The notes below the pieces were generated by a model that searched no databases, was not told where the DNA came from, and saw only the letters and a list, made by a program, of their open reading frames with translations. This document shows, one piece after another, positions 1 through 11,800 of a stretch of 64,000 nt of DNA. Each line of letters begins with the position of its first letter. Position 1 is the first letter of the stretch. Position numbers and translations under genes: made by a program. This DNA is from Platycnemis pennipes (taxonomy: Eukaryota; Arthropoda; Insecta; Odonata; Platycnemididae): contig OW121853.1 of the NCBI GenBank assembly GCA_933228895.1, positions 9,244,494 through 9,308,493 on the forward strand, given 5' to 3'.

Positions 1-1228
1 TGCACAACGGAAGCTATCTTACAACTAGAGCGGAAGTAATCGAAGAGGAAAATGAAGTCGATAAGGATGATTTAGGAGCCCCAATCATAAGATCAGAATT
101 TGACGCAGCTGTAAGGGATCTGAGGATAAACAAGACTTCGAGAATATATGATATTCCTGCCGAACTAATTTAAAATGCCAGAGAGAAGAAAAAAGTTGTA
201 CAAAACCACCTGCGATACGTACTCTACAAGAGAGATACCCACGGACTTTGAGAAGAACATCAACATCCCTACTGTCAAAAATAAGAGGGCTGAGAACTGT
301 GAACATTTTAGGACCATGAGCCTGACGACACATGCCTCGAAGATATTGACAAGAATCATCTATAGAAGAATAAAACGTTCAGCTGAGGAGTTCCTCGATG
401 AGGACAAAGTTAGCATGTGGATGTGGAGGAAACGTGGATTGGAACTTTTTCCTTGGGATCCTCAAAAAAATTGGGAGTATCATAAAATGACCGAAGAGTT
501 ATCCACAGCCTATATGAAAACCAGGAGGCTGTAATCAAATCAGGACCCAGCATTAGACAAGCAAGCATAAAGAAAGGAGTAAGGCAAGGCTGTTCGCTGA
601 CTCCCGTATTATTCAATGTCTACATCGAGAAAGCCATCCAAGAAGTCAAAGAAAAGTCTCCAGGTGTGATCCATGGGGAGATAATCAGCATGCTATACTA
701 TTTGCCAATGGCATTGCAGTCACGGAAGTAACGAAAGGAGATTCATAGAAGACACTGGGAAATATGGAAAGGATATTGGCCAGATATCACCTGAAGATCA
801 ATAAAAAGAAAACTATAAGATGATAGCATAGACGATAATAGCAGTAGAGAAATCAAGGCTGGGATCATTTTAAATGTGGTGCTACCGACGAACGATGAAG
901 ATAAAATGGGCCAACTGATCGAAAAATAAGGTGGAATAAAAGAGATCCTTGCTGAGAACACTAAAGAGAAGACAGGTCAACTTAATCGGCCATATCTTAA
1001 GAACGATGGCTTAATGATGTGACAATCGTCCTAATGAAGGCCGAAAAAATCGTAAAAGGAGAGATAATCGGGAAGAATGGAAAAGGCAGGCCGCGTTTGA
1101 GATACAAGGATCAAGTTGTGAAGGATGTAAAGGAGAGGAATTACGTCAATATGAAGAGATTGGCCCATAGAAGAATCGAGTGGAGGGCTGCGTCAAACCA
1201 ATCCTAGGATTGTTGACCAACGATGATG
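1..1228 (+). mobile_element. LINE-alpha copy, internally deleted, degenerate reverse transcriptase
   Basis: This is a remnant of a non-LTR retrotransposon polyprotein. Translating across several frameshifts gives the N-terminal RT region (nt 3-173, ending PAELI), a second RT block (about nt 175-410, with STREIPTDFEKN and SKILTRIIYRRI), and RT motif B as GVRQGCSLTPVLFN at about nt 577-620. After about nt 700 the catalytic FADD region and part of the thumb are missing or unreadable. The frame resumes at about nt 870 and again at 1019-1207 with the C-terminal GKGRPRLRYKDQ and SNQS signature shared by every alpha copy here. The copy ends in CCTAGGATTGTTGACC followed by a short GAT-rich tail (about 1218-1228), the family 3' end. 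An extra T near nt 173 and a deletion near nt 430-470 break the frame. It starts before the window. It cannot encode a working protein. Confidence 0.85.
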
Positions 1229-2344
1229 ATACCTTGATTCATTTCAGGCTGATGAGTGCTTTCCCATATTCCGCATTGATTTCTTTTGGGCTCAAAGAGC
1301 TAGGAATACCACGCATAAAAAGAAAAACTCATACAAAATTCATTCCACTCATAATATTTGGCAAAACCATGAAGTTATATCGAGTTGAATTTTAAGATAT
1401 TCTTTTTTCCCAGTCCTTTTTGTGGTATTAAGAATTTGGTGGACTTTAAGTCTTAGGGTGTATGGGTATTTTGGTTAAAGGAAGATTATTTTATGGCCAT
1501 TCGTTTAAAAAAAGCTACGTTAAAGTTCACTTGGTACCTAGTCACCATGCTAAACTCAGATTTACAATTCTAATTAAAATTCTAAATTCTCCATTTCATT
1601 TTTCATCAGCAACGCCTGTATTATTCCATGCTTTACTTATGAATTATGAAAATCCTCTCTCTATAACTTGATCCTTAAATCCCAACCACCGGAGGCATCC
1701 ACTCCATTTCTTCTCTCCCATCGTTTCACAGGGAACCTATGGAACAATCGCATTCCATGATGACGGCGATAAGGTCGACCGGTATTATTTATTGATTTTC
1801 GTATTTTTTTATCTTTTCACTCACTCCTTCCAGAGTATATGTGCTGGTTATATCCTGGTATACCCCAGTTGCTTGCAATCTTTCATCTTTAATAATTTAT
1901 TACATGAAATTCTTTTTTACCGCCAAGAGTTTCCAGTTTTAGATTTACATATTTACTGATGTTGCGACTCGTTATTCTACTGTGAGGCGTAAACTATTCT
2001 TCATAGATATTACAAGAAATTTAGATTCAAGCCTTGTGGTTTCAAGGTTAACCAGTGGAATTCCTATATTTTGTTATGACGCCGACATGACAACCTTGAG
2101 CTGGCAAGTTGCAACAAACAAATCTCTCCATCATGCATGTGGTTTTCTGCTGAAACATACTCGATTTTTCCTTTGGCTGAAGGCATTATTATTTAGACAC
2201 AGGGAAAGACGTTCTGATTTATACCTTTGAATCGCAACACCATTGGTTTAAATTTTATTTGATATGCCTGATCAAAATCCAAATCGCGAAAAACCTTCAG
2301 TGACAGAACGCATCCACATTAGATTTCGATGTTGAAGCATTTAC
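1229..2344. other. No recognisable feature
   Basis: AT-rich sequence with only short ORFs (for example 71 and 82 codons) that show no known motif. No repeat or element end was recognised. Confidence 0.5.
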
Positions 2345-2966
2345 TCTATGAAAAAACTAGGAAAACAAAAACTTGATGGGGTGAATGAGTTCCGTTACGT
2401 ATGAAGCCGAATAACCAACGATGGATGGAGCAAGAAAGAAATAGTTAGTAGAATAGCCCAGGCCAAGAGGGCATTCTATCAAAAGAAGATTCTACTTACA
2501 GCTGGAAATACAAGCTTGGAAGTAAGGAAGCAATTCATCAAAACGTATATCTGGAACATGGTTCTTTACGGAAGTGAGGCATGAACGACGACAGCAGCGG
2601 AGAAGAAAAGGGTGGAAGCATTCGAAATATGGTGCTACAGAAGAATGATGAAGATTAAATGGATCGACCGAGTAAGTAACGAGGAAGCCCTAAGAAGAGT
2701 GGGATGAAAGAGAAGTCTGCTGAAAACTCTAAAAAGAAGAAGGGGCAACTTAATCGGCCATATCATGTGACTTGATGGCCTGATGAAAACAAACGTCGAT
2801 GGAAAAGATAACGGAAAAATTGCAAAAGGCAGACCTCGTATGAGATAAATGGAACGGGTTGTGAGGGGATGTAAAAGAGAAGAATTGCGTCACAATTAAA
2901 AAGTTGGCCGATAGAAGAATCGAGTGGAAAACTGAGTCAAACCAATCCTAGGAAAGTTGACCAATA
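2345..2966 (+). mobile_element. LINE-alpha copy, 5'-truncated C-terminal region
   Basis: The sequence translates in broken frames to the C-terminal, post-catalytic part of the alpha LINE protein. It contains ITNDG-SKKEIVSRIAQAKRAFYQKK, then the tyrosine- and tryptophan-rich segment around KTYIWNMVLYGSEA, then WCYRRMMKIKWIDRV. A TGA interrupts the GSEAW position near nt 2582 and further stops follow. The 3' end near nt 2950-2966 matches other copies (CCAATCCTAGGA, then GTTGACC). Here it directly abuts the 3' end of a beta LINE on the opposite strand. It is a dead 5'-truncated insertion. Confidence 0.85.
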
Positions 2967-2993
2967 GAATAGAACAATATTTATTTCAAGAAG

Positions 2994-3012
2994 CTAGTCC
3001 TTCGGACTCTAG
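2994..3012 (-). other. Terminal hairpin of LINE-beta 3' UTR
   Basis: On the minus strand CTAGAGTCC-GAA-GGACTAG folds into a 5-bp perfect core stem with a 3-nt loop, extended by partial pairing. It lies about 25 nt from the 3' end and is followed by AAATAAATATTG. LINE 3' ends often carry a hairpin recognised by their own RT, which is the likely role here (inference). Confidence 0.6.
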
Positions 3013-3240
3013 GTATAAAATATCTTACAGTTATGGAATTAATGCACTCTCCCAGTTAAAAAGTTACACAGTTACATTTCCAAATAGTACAGAATACAAT
3101 TACAGAAATAAAGAGTGACATACGGGAAATAATGAGTGAATGGTTGGCCGGGGTACCAAAGAAATATAACAATCCTCGTCACCTATCTCCATCGCACCAA
3201 CCCCCACCCTAATAAGTATTACTTCATGGGTGCAACTTTT

Positions 3241-3446
3241 AAGTTTACACATTTTGAAGATATTTTATCGTACACTTGGTAATAAGCCAGATGTAAAAAA
3301 ATACTTACACCATTTCTCATCACTTAACAAATACTTATACAAATACAAGAAGTTTACACATTTTGGAGATATTTTATCGTACACTTGGTAATATGCCAGT
3401 TGTAAAATATTGCTAAAACCATTTGTCATCACTTAACAAATATAAG
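3241..3446. repeat. Tandem duplication, period 109 bp, in LINE-beta 3' region
   Basis: Two adjacent copies start at 3241 and 3350 with AAGTTTACACATTTTG and share the following 80-90 bases with scattered differences. The second copy extends into the last codons of the beta ORF on the minus strand. Confidence 0.85.
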
Positions 3447-4248
3447 TACAATTGTTTTTTAAATTTTCCGTAAGGTGAGAATCTAATTTCCAATGGTATT
3501 GTATTCCATATACGGGTTGCCTGTACCAGAAATGAATTACTGTAAGAAGTAGTTCGGTGTTGTGGTAAGTGCAGGTTGTCAAGCGGGGCGCGTGTAACTC
3601 TTTGATATCTCCTGAGAACGTAAATTGTGTGTGTAGATATTGGGGTGTTTTCGTAATTAGTATTTTACGGGTCAAATTTGCAATGAAGTATGTTCTTCTT
3701 GTCTTAGCTTTGAGTGGTTTTGCTTTCTCGTAATGCGTACTAATTTGTTTATATTTAGGGATGTTGTAGATAAACCTAACACAAGCATTCATGGTTTTCT
3801 GCAGCCTTTGGTTTAGGTTCTTGCTAAGGTCATTGTATACTGCACAGCAGTAATCAAAATATGAGAGCTTTAGAGTAGTGACAATTTTCTGTCGACTTTT
3901 GATGGGCAAGCTGTTTCGATGTCTTTTAAGCTGGGCCAGAGTTTTAAATATTTTGTCACAGATATCCATCACATGTTCATTCCAAGAGAGAGTTTCATCG
4001 ATTTTCACTCCCAAATCGAATACAGATTTAGAGAAATCTATCTTACAATGCTGTACTGTTATCTTAGGGACATTGCAACTTACGTATTTCATGAGTTTGT
4101 TGATCCCAATAATGACTGCTTTAGTTTTAGTTGGATTTATAAAGATATTGTTCTTTTTAGCCCAAGTGCAAATGCTATTGATATCTTTGTTTGCCTTGCG
4201 GATTGTGTCATGTAGTGAGGAAGGGGGGCAAGAGATATAAATTTGCAT
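3433..4248 (-). pseudogene. LINE-beta RT C-terminal fragment (271 open codons)
   Basis: This is the longest open piece of the beta LINE. It begins inside the RT palm just after the YADD aspartates (MQIYISCPP) and covers the thumb and C-terminal domain. Typical features are NPTKTKAVIIG after the catalytic motif, LGVKIDETLSWNEHV, a long basic segment around LAQLKRHRNSLP, and the terminal LTTCTYHNTELLLTVIHFWYRQP segment of CR1/L2-like proteins. The apparent Met is internal to the original protein, not a start. The stop lies inside a tandemly duplicated 109-bp unit. It is not functional alone because the palm is separated by an insertion. Confidence 0.85.
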
Positions 4249-4257
4249 ATCATCAGC

Positions 4258-4433
4258 ATAAAGGTGGTAAAAAATTCAAAGGCCGCGAACTGGTCGCGGA
4301 AACTTTAGCGGCGTCACCCGCTGAAAATTGCACTATAGCAAGAAGTTCCACAGAGAAAAAATCATTCGCCTTGACCAGGACGTCTCGGTCTTCTTTTTTT
4401 TTCTCTTTGAAACTTCTTGCTATAAAGGTGGTA
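4258..4433. mobile_element. 152-bp insertion with 12-bp target-site duplication
   Basis: ATAAAGGTGGTA occurs at 4258-4269 and 4422-4433, exactly flanking 152 bp (4270-4421) foreign to the beta LINE. Removing the insert and one duplicate restores the RT reading CDYHLYADDMQ. The insert contains an imperfect inverted repeat: AGCAAGAAGTTCCACAGAG (about 4338-4356) against the complement of the right terminus (about 4400-4421). It also has a GC-rich half (4280-4320, with GGCCGCG and GGTCGCGG). It resembles a short non-autonomous retroposon or foldback element; no coding capacity. Confidence 0.85.
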
Positions 4434-5682
4434 GTCACAATGTCTTAGACATTTCGGTAATTCTCTTAGAAAAATTGAGAACAATAGTGGTGACAGCACT
4501 GAACCTTGAGGTAATCCAGTGGAAATTGGTTTCCATGTTGATATTGAGCCATCATCAGCTTTAACAGCCTGCATGCGGCCTGTCAGCTATGACTGGAACC
4601 AATTCAAGGAGCTTGCTGAGAAATTTAAATCTACAAGTTTCTGAAGCAGAATTTCGTGGTTGATGGAATCGGAAGCTTTTACAAATCCAATAAAATCAGT
4701 ATGGTTAATTTTCTATTTTCTCTATTTAATCTAATGTCCTCGGTTATTTTTAGGAGAGCTGTTTGAGTACTCTGATTCGTTTTGAACCCTGATTAATGTA
4801 TAACCATGAGGTTATTCTTTGAAAGGTATTCTGAAACTTACGACGCAACAAATCTTTCTTATCCTTTAGAAAGTGCACTGAGTATGGAAATTGGCCTAAT
4901 TCTATGGGATTGATCACTTTGGGAATTGGCCTAATATATTCTTGTTTCCAGCGAGAAGGAAACCAGGAGTTTAAAAGACTGTACTCATAATTGTGTTGAA
5001 TCACAGGTAGAATTTTGTTGAAACACAAATGAATAAACTAAATCTGAATCTCGGCTGGACCTATTAAATTAGATTTCGTTCAAAGAATTTCGTTTCATAC
5101 AGTGCAAGGAAGTGGCAAAGTGAAATAAAAGTTTTTATCCTCAAAAGGTATCAAATTATGAGTGGCCGGGTGAGGTTGATGCATGTGTGGATAGAAAAAA
5201 ATCATTGATATCTCCCAACGGTGGAGTACCATTAGATGTATTAGTTCATCGACTTATGATTCTGTATTTACGCAGATCCGACCAAAGGCTTCGGGAATCT
5301 TTTGCATTACTGAATTTTTCCTCAAGAAGTTTATTTTTTTGGAGTTTAATTACGCAGGCTGCTTTATTCCTAAACCATATAAATCGATCATGAGGGCATA
5401 GGTTTTTTGATCTGTTTTCTTTCTCTCGCGATCTCTTTCTTTCATCAAGAGTCAAACATCAGGTGTCAATGATGATGATGATCACTCTATGCACACATGG
5501 AACTATGAAATTATGGACTATCAACATATAAAGAATATTAAAATCCATGAATACTTGCTCGGAACGTTTCGTTTACTCTACCATATCTCATGCTCAGCAA
5601 AAAACAAAATTGACTTTTTTATCAACTGGAATTATGGAATTTTTATTTGATTATTTCTCTCTTATATATTTTTTTCAATTTT

Positions 5683-5802
5683 GTCGTGGGCCGATTTATA
5701 CTCATATTAACGTAATAGTTCTATTTTACATCCTTCACAACATATTCCATGTATCTCATACGAGGCCTGCCTTTTCCCTTCTTCCCATTTATTTTCCAGA
5801 GG
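5683..5802 (-). mobile_element. LINE-alpha fragment (C-terminus)
   Basis: The minus strand reads GKKGKGRPRMRYM at about 5790-5750, the alpha C-terminal signature. It is followed at lower coordinates by ATTACGTTAATATGA, which matches the family's ATTACGTCAATATGA. Both ends fade into unrelated AT-rich DNA, so this is a short old fragment. Confidence 0.65.
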
Positions 5803-6198
5803 CTCTGATTTGAGTTGCATTATATCTGTCACCTACGAATTTTCATATCATGCATCTTTTCCAGATGTTGATTTTTTAAACAGAATGAATGATTTTCATA
5901 TTATGCTTCGGAGCCCTGTTCAACTATTCCACTTATATTTACACTACTTATAATTGTGCAAATAGCACTGATTTTCTAAACCACAATGACACAATGACAA
6001 AATACTTGAACAACGCATCTTGTTTATGGCAACTACTATTCATTCCTGAAGATGATCAACACTTCCGCTCTAGGTATACTGTTAAGTCTACCTTTGCGTG
6101 GAGAGCATAACGCTAATTTACATTTCTTCCATAAAAGCTCTCCTCTATAGCGGTCATAGCATTTAGCATATCACTTTTGTGATACATACATATTCACA

Positions 6199-6493
6199 TT
6201 ATCATCGTCCGCCAACAATCCTAGGATTGGTTTGACGCATCCCTCAACTCGATTCTTCCATCGGCTAGCCTCATCGTATTGACATAATTCCTCTCTTTTA
6301 CATCATTTATGACCTGTTCTATATATCTCATACGAGGCATGCCTTTTCCATTCTTCCTGTTCACTTTTACCTTGAACATTGTATTCACCAGGCCACCGTG
6401 TTTTAAATTTGACCGATGAAATTGTTCCAACATCTTTTTAGATCTTTCAGCAGACCTCTTCTCTCTCACTATCCTTAGGACTTCCTCGTTACT
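6199..6493 (-). mobile_element. LINE-alpha 3' end, minus-strand copy
   Basis: Read on the minus strand this gives SNEEVLRIVREKRS, then GKGMPRMRYIEQVINDVKERNYVN and the terminal ASNQS, followed by CCTAGGATTGTTGGC and a GATGAT tail at 6199-6210. The frame is open over about 90 codons. It joins a plus-strand copy of the same region head to head at about 6493. Confidence 0.85.
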
Positions 6494-6655
6494 TATTAAT
6501 GGAAATTTCAGGCCTCGTATGAGATATATGGAACAAGCGGTGAAGGATGTATAAGAGTGGAATTGCATCAATATGAAGAGGTTGGCTGATAGAAGAATCG
6601 AGTGGAGAGCTGTGTCAAACCAATCTTCGTATTGTTGACCGGTGATGTTGATGAT
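6494..6655 (+). mobile_element. LINE-alpha 3' end, plus-strand copy
   Basis: The plus strand carries PRMRYMEQAVKDV-like sequence, then the coding region for MKRLADRRIEWRA, CAAACCAATCTTCG, TTGTTGACC and a GATGTTGATGATGATT tail. With the adjacent minus-strand copy it forms a large imperfect inverted repeat. The 159-codon minus-strand ORF at 6221-6700 is a chimera of the coding strand of one copy and the antisense of this one, not a gene. Confidence 0.85.
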
Positions 6656-6950
6656 GATTCTTGGTACACCAATAAATAGAAATAAAATATCGGTATTCAT
6701 CTCGCAGCTTTACATGAACTTAAGTGTAACCAGGTTTTATCTTCTGTTTAGAATGACCGTGCTGGGTCTTTTTCCAATAAAGGCGATGATCAGTCAGAAA
6801 TAAATACTATTCATTTCTTGTTTGGTAATCCTTTGAGTTCTCAACAGCCAAGTCATTATTTACCGTTTTAAGCCGGTAAATAAAGCAAGTTCTTTGAACA
6901 AAAAATTCATTACATCTGTTTCAAGAATGTTTCTCAGTAAGGAGAGCTTT

Positions 6951-6978
6951 AATGTATGTATAATGTATGTATGTATGT
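6951..6978. repeat. TATG microsatellite
   Basis: Several interrupted copies of ATGT/TATG. Simple-sequence repeat with no evident role. Confidence 0.8.
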
Positions 6979-8779
6979 TTTGGGGAATAATGTAGCGATG
7001 AAATAAAAATTTTAAATTTTCTATCCATAACTACTTAATTAAGTTAAGATATTCTTACATCAATGATTTGGCAACAGCAGACAGTTAACGAACATACTAT
7101 CATCAAAGTGGTCCTTGAGTAAAAAAATAGGCTTAATAGTTATTATTACACCCGGTTTAGTTATCTCTCTTACCCCTAATTTTGTAGCCTGCGCTTACCG
7201 CTCGGTGAACAAAAATCGGTAAATGGTATTTATAAGCAAAGATGTCTCTATTTTACTAATTTCATAAATTCATGTAATGCAGTATCTTAATCACAAATTC
7301 CACTCTTCATGTGCATTCTCTTATTTCTCTCACCTAATTTCCCTTCACTTTCGCCATTATTTATTTATTTTTATCGAGAATAAGGGATGTATTTTTATGT
7401 GTTAATTATTCTAGCATTTGCACGAATTTTTAAACGAAGAGGATAGTCAAGTGACAGTATCATAATCAGCATAATTCCAAATGCTTTTTGTAAAGGCTTC
7501 AAAAATCGGTACCTAGTAAAATCTTAAGCTTGAAGAATTTCATGAAGGCGTCGTCTATAACGTCGCCGATAATGATCTACAAATCAGCAGTATTGACTTA
7601 AGTGTCAGAATCTATGGAATCGTTTGAAATTCAATGTTTCAACGCACGCAACTCTACAGTTTTTAACTGTTCAAAACCATAAATTTTCTATTTTACGCAA
7701 CTGGTCACTTGATCTTGCAACTCATGTTAGGTTTTTCCATTGCAGTTTATCATACCTAAATGCACCATCTGAAGATATTCATTTGTTTCCTTCATCAGAA
7801 TCTCAATTTTTTCAGATTTATTTTCCGTACACTTGCTTCGTCAAATTCTACTTTTATTGCCGTTTTCCTCTGTCTTGCCGCATCTGGAGCATGTTTTTTT
7901 TCTGAATTGACTGAACTCTTTTCGTCTTATACTTTTAACTTTTAGTGGAACCTTAGATATTCGGGTAAGAATTCTTGCCTATGATCTTCTTCCCTTCTAA
8001 CCACATCCACCGTTAATTTCTTCTGTTTTTTAAACAGTTATTCTCCCCAAAAAATGTTTACAGTTTATATTTTTTATTCCTTTTCTGTTATAAAATTTCA
8101 TTCTACTGAATTTTTTTATCTCTCCAATATCTTATTGAGATGAATATTTCCCACATCTTCAGTTTATATTGTTTATCACAAGTTATTCTACTGTGTGAAC
8201 ATTTGCAATTAACTAAAAAATTACTTACTCAAATAGTGCTGCTCCAATATTCATAGATAGAGTTCCGCAAAATATTCAGCGGAGCGTCATTAAGAGAGAG
8301 CTATATTCCATTAAATCCACATTGATATTGCTAAACATCGTAATATTGCTTTTCAATTCCCCTTCTCCATAGCTCTACTTCATTTTAAATACATAAAATC
8401 AAATTGGTTAGACAAAAAAATTTTTAGTCATGTCAAAAAGTATCAATGTTTAGTGTCAAAGGCTAAAGCTTCATGGATAAATGAAAGAACTTAGTGATCC
8501 CACAGCGAGGTACGTTCTTAATGTGAAGTTCAATAGGATCATTCCTTGATCCATAATGGAAAAAGTCCACCATATCTCCATTATAAATTCCTACAAATGG
8601 AATTTATTTCCTCTATTGAAGCTTTAAATTAACCAGAAAATATACAAGGTAATGGTTTTGTGTTGCCACAGATACTTATTATGAAGATTTAAATATTATA
8701 TCACGGAATCGTTTCGACACCTTTCTATATTAATTTATATTCTGAATAGAAAACGCATTCCAAATACTAAGTGATATTC

Positions 8780-8817
8780 GGGGATAAGTAAGGGGAAGTA
8801 AGGGTGGAGTAAGGGGG
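8780..8817 (+). other. Four G-runs, possible G-quadruplex
   Basis: Runs of 4, 4, 3 and 5 G at 8780-8783, 8792-8795, 8802-8804 and 8813-8817, separated by loops of 8, 6 and 8 nt in otherwise AT-rich DNA. Two loops are longer than the usual 7-nt limit, so the quadruplex call is tentative. Confidence 0.35.
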
Positions 8818-11800
8818 ATTGAATCTTTTATAGGCGATCCCATTACCGAATTATTTTTCACATTGGTATAATTATACATTATTAACTAGGTCCACCTTGG
8901 TTTGGTTTAACTTTTCATGCAGGTTGTTGAATTTCAAATCATTCTGAGGAGGTACGCGGTGGACAAATGCAGATAAAGACACATATTTATTACGCAGGAG
9001 GTACGCATCCGGGCCTATATCATGATATTGATAAGTCACATTCTACGGTTAGATGAAAAACCTCCTTATGGATTTGCATAAGTCACAAAATTGGCATGTA
9101 TTGACAATTACGTTAAAATTTTGAGGTACTCTCTCCCATGGTTACCCACGAATACCGTATACTTCCAATAATAAATTACTTCCTTATATTATAACTGACT
9201 CGGCGCAAAAGAGTTACGGCCACTTACATTTGATTTTATGGATGAGTTTATTTCTTAACTAACCACTTATACGTTTTCTTAATATTATATTCTGTGTCCA
9301 GTTTTAGGACTCCCTGATTCAGATTGCAAATTTAGCTGATGTAATACCCCACTTCTTTCATATTCAATCAGTCTTTTTACCCAATGTCATATATTTTTAG
9401 CTGCCCAAATCGGTGTTTTATATCTAAAGCCATTTGTGGAGCCTATAATACATTTAATATGGTTCTGTGGATAGATACCCTACAGAGATTTTTTTAAGAC
9501 TACTACTCCTACTGCTTATAGATTCCCAAAAACTTACCAAATACTGTTCGGAAACCTACGCTTTAAACTCTTAAAAACCTATTTCTAATCAATATTTGAA
9601 AAAGCCATCGACGGGATAAAAGTTTTAGTCCCTACATTCATCAATTCAATCTGAATACCACGTTGCATAATAAAGTTGAGTGAATCGGTATCTTACTTGC
9701 TTTATATTCAAAACAAGATACTATCAGGATTACATCAACTACATAAGATTGCATCTCAAATGATAGGTTGCCCTTTTTCCTGCTCATTACTGCGTTTGTG
9801 TCTATGATTTATTGTTAGTTTTCATTACTCCTGTTTACTATTCGTTCTTCCTATGTCTAAAACCCTACCTTATTTCATTTCCTTATAAATGTCTGCTCCT
9901 CATGCACTGCATCTTAATTTTTACATATAGATATTTTTGCTCAAGTATTTGACTCCATTTTCACTTTTTTCGCTAAAGCAAAAACGGTATCTTAATTCGT
10001 TTTGTATGGCATTCAAAAATAGCACAAAGTGATGTTATGCTACTCAAGCATGCATTACTATTGTTTATAGGCTCAACAATGATAACTTCGGAATGACTAA
10101 CTACTCATAACCGAAATGCAGCGCTTAAGATTGCATAGCTATGTAATGTAGTTATCTCAAACGAATCCTACCAAGTAATTTACTTTGGTGTTAATTTACA
10201 ATTGATATATCTTTCACAAAACTGCCATCAGCGTGGGGAAAATAATTCTATCAGCATTTATGTACCTGATTTTTCCTTTTGGCCTACTAGGCTGCTGATC
10301 TGCTGTACCTGGAAGTCGCGGGATGGTGATCGCTGAGACTAAGCTCGACCCCGTGCGTAGATCAATTCCCGAATCTGACTTCCCCAGCCCCGAAGCACCT
10401 CATAGTATTCCGCCATTGTTCTTTCAAAACTATAGATCAATTAGCATCGTTTTTTAACTCATAGAAAGATCTTGTGACAGAAATAACGACCAATAATACT
10501 GCTGTAATATTTAATCCTAAATTATACACTCACTAGCTCGCCTTAATTTAGTAACCAAGAAAAAAGTTTAAAACGAAATAAAATTAACTTCGAAAACTTT
10601 TAATTTGTAAGTGTGCCAGCATAACTTGAGATTGGTACAAGAGTATTTACAGGATTAAGGTAACAACGCAATGAATTAATTGATAATCCCATGTTAATAT
10701 TATATGACATTTATATTACATTAATCAATATGGGAAAACTTGCCATATCGTTATCAAAATAAAAATAATGAACCTTTTGGCACAGAGTATGACTAACTTA
10801 CATTCTCTTCTGATTACATTTGGTGTATATCATGATTTACAGAAGCGCATTATTAACTCTCATAGTAGATATGATTCACGGATAAACACAAGATAAACCA
10901 GAAAATTATATACTTTAACGAAATAAATACTCAAATCCAGATGAAATAGCTTTGTTTATTAAATTTTCATTCAATTTATTGATCGCACGGCTATTCATCC
11001 TAATAAATTCATAATGGCATGATTAGGATTGTGATAATTATTTAGCGCCAAATTGTCTAAATTCATAAAACATTGTTCTATTTAGAAACACTAAAGAATT
11101 TGATCTGATCATAACTATCATATTTTTCATTTTATAAATTCAAAATCACTCCATGTATCTTTGTGGGAAGGTTCAATTCGTATGTACTTAGAGGTTGATG
11201 GATATTACCGAATAGAATTTATGTTCACAGGTCACTTTAATCCCTATAAAGTGCACAATATTGAGTAAAGAGAACCTCAATCCAAATCGCTAAATTTTTA
11301 TTTTGCTTGAAAACTACCTTATCCCTAATAATACTCTCACAAGACTGGTTCCAATCTGACAAAGTTATCATTAACACTTGAATTCTCTGCAGCCTAATAT
11401 AATATAGAGAGGCATGATATGTACGCTCTTAAAAATACCGGTAGCTGGGCACTTGCACCAATAAATCTGAGGAAGGAAATTTCCACTATCCATTTAAATC
11501 AAAAATAAAACCTGTTGTAATTTCATGACATTTTATGTGAAGGTTTCAACATGGTGTATGTTAGATAGAGAAGAATGAGTTACAGAGTGGTGTGGAATAT
11601 AAAGTGAACTCTCGATTTCCTTGGATATAAGACATTATACTAAAATATCTCTCTTAATTATAATTGATTTTATTTTAATTGACATCCAGTGCAACTTTCG
11701 TTGGAGGTTAAGTAATAAGCTTTCAAGTCTTAAACAGGTGCGTACGTATTGGTAATATCGTGTAATATTAAGTTAGTTGATTGATGATTTGAGTAAAAAT

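Larger units (their letters stand above)
2968..5455 (-). mobile_element. LINE-beta copy with reverse transcriptase (degenerate, interrupted)
   Basis: Read on the minus strand this is about 2.5 kb of a non-LTR retrotransposon. From high to low coordinates: the endonuclease-RT linker (5455-5246, WFRNKAACVIKLQKNKLLEE); the first RT blocks (5028-4750, NSWFPSRWKQEYIRPIPKV); an INHEILLQKL-like block near 4650; the substrate-binding block GLPQGSVLSPLLFS (about 4530-4490); the catalytic LYADDMQIYIS motif (about 4265-4235); and the thumb and C-terminal region (4248-3433, 271 open codons). The catalytic motif is split by a 152-bp insertion at 4270-4421. Stops and frameshifts lie upstream. The 3' UTR runs to about 2968 and contains a tandem duplication, a terminal hairpin and an AATAAA-like string. 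The family resembles CR1/L2/Jockey-type LINEs; the exact clade is not determined. Confidence 0.85.

Noticed and set aside
3878..4240. Plus-strand ORFs of 120 and 98 codons
   Set aside because: Antisense to the LINE-beta RT C-terminal region.
6221..6700. 159-codon ORF as a host gene
   Set aside because: It joins sense sequence of one LINE-alpha copy to antisense of another.
10290..10400. SINE or exon in the GC-richer patch near 10.3 kb
   Set aside because: No Pol III boxes, open frame or repeat partner could be identified.
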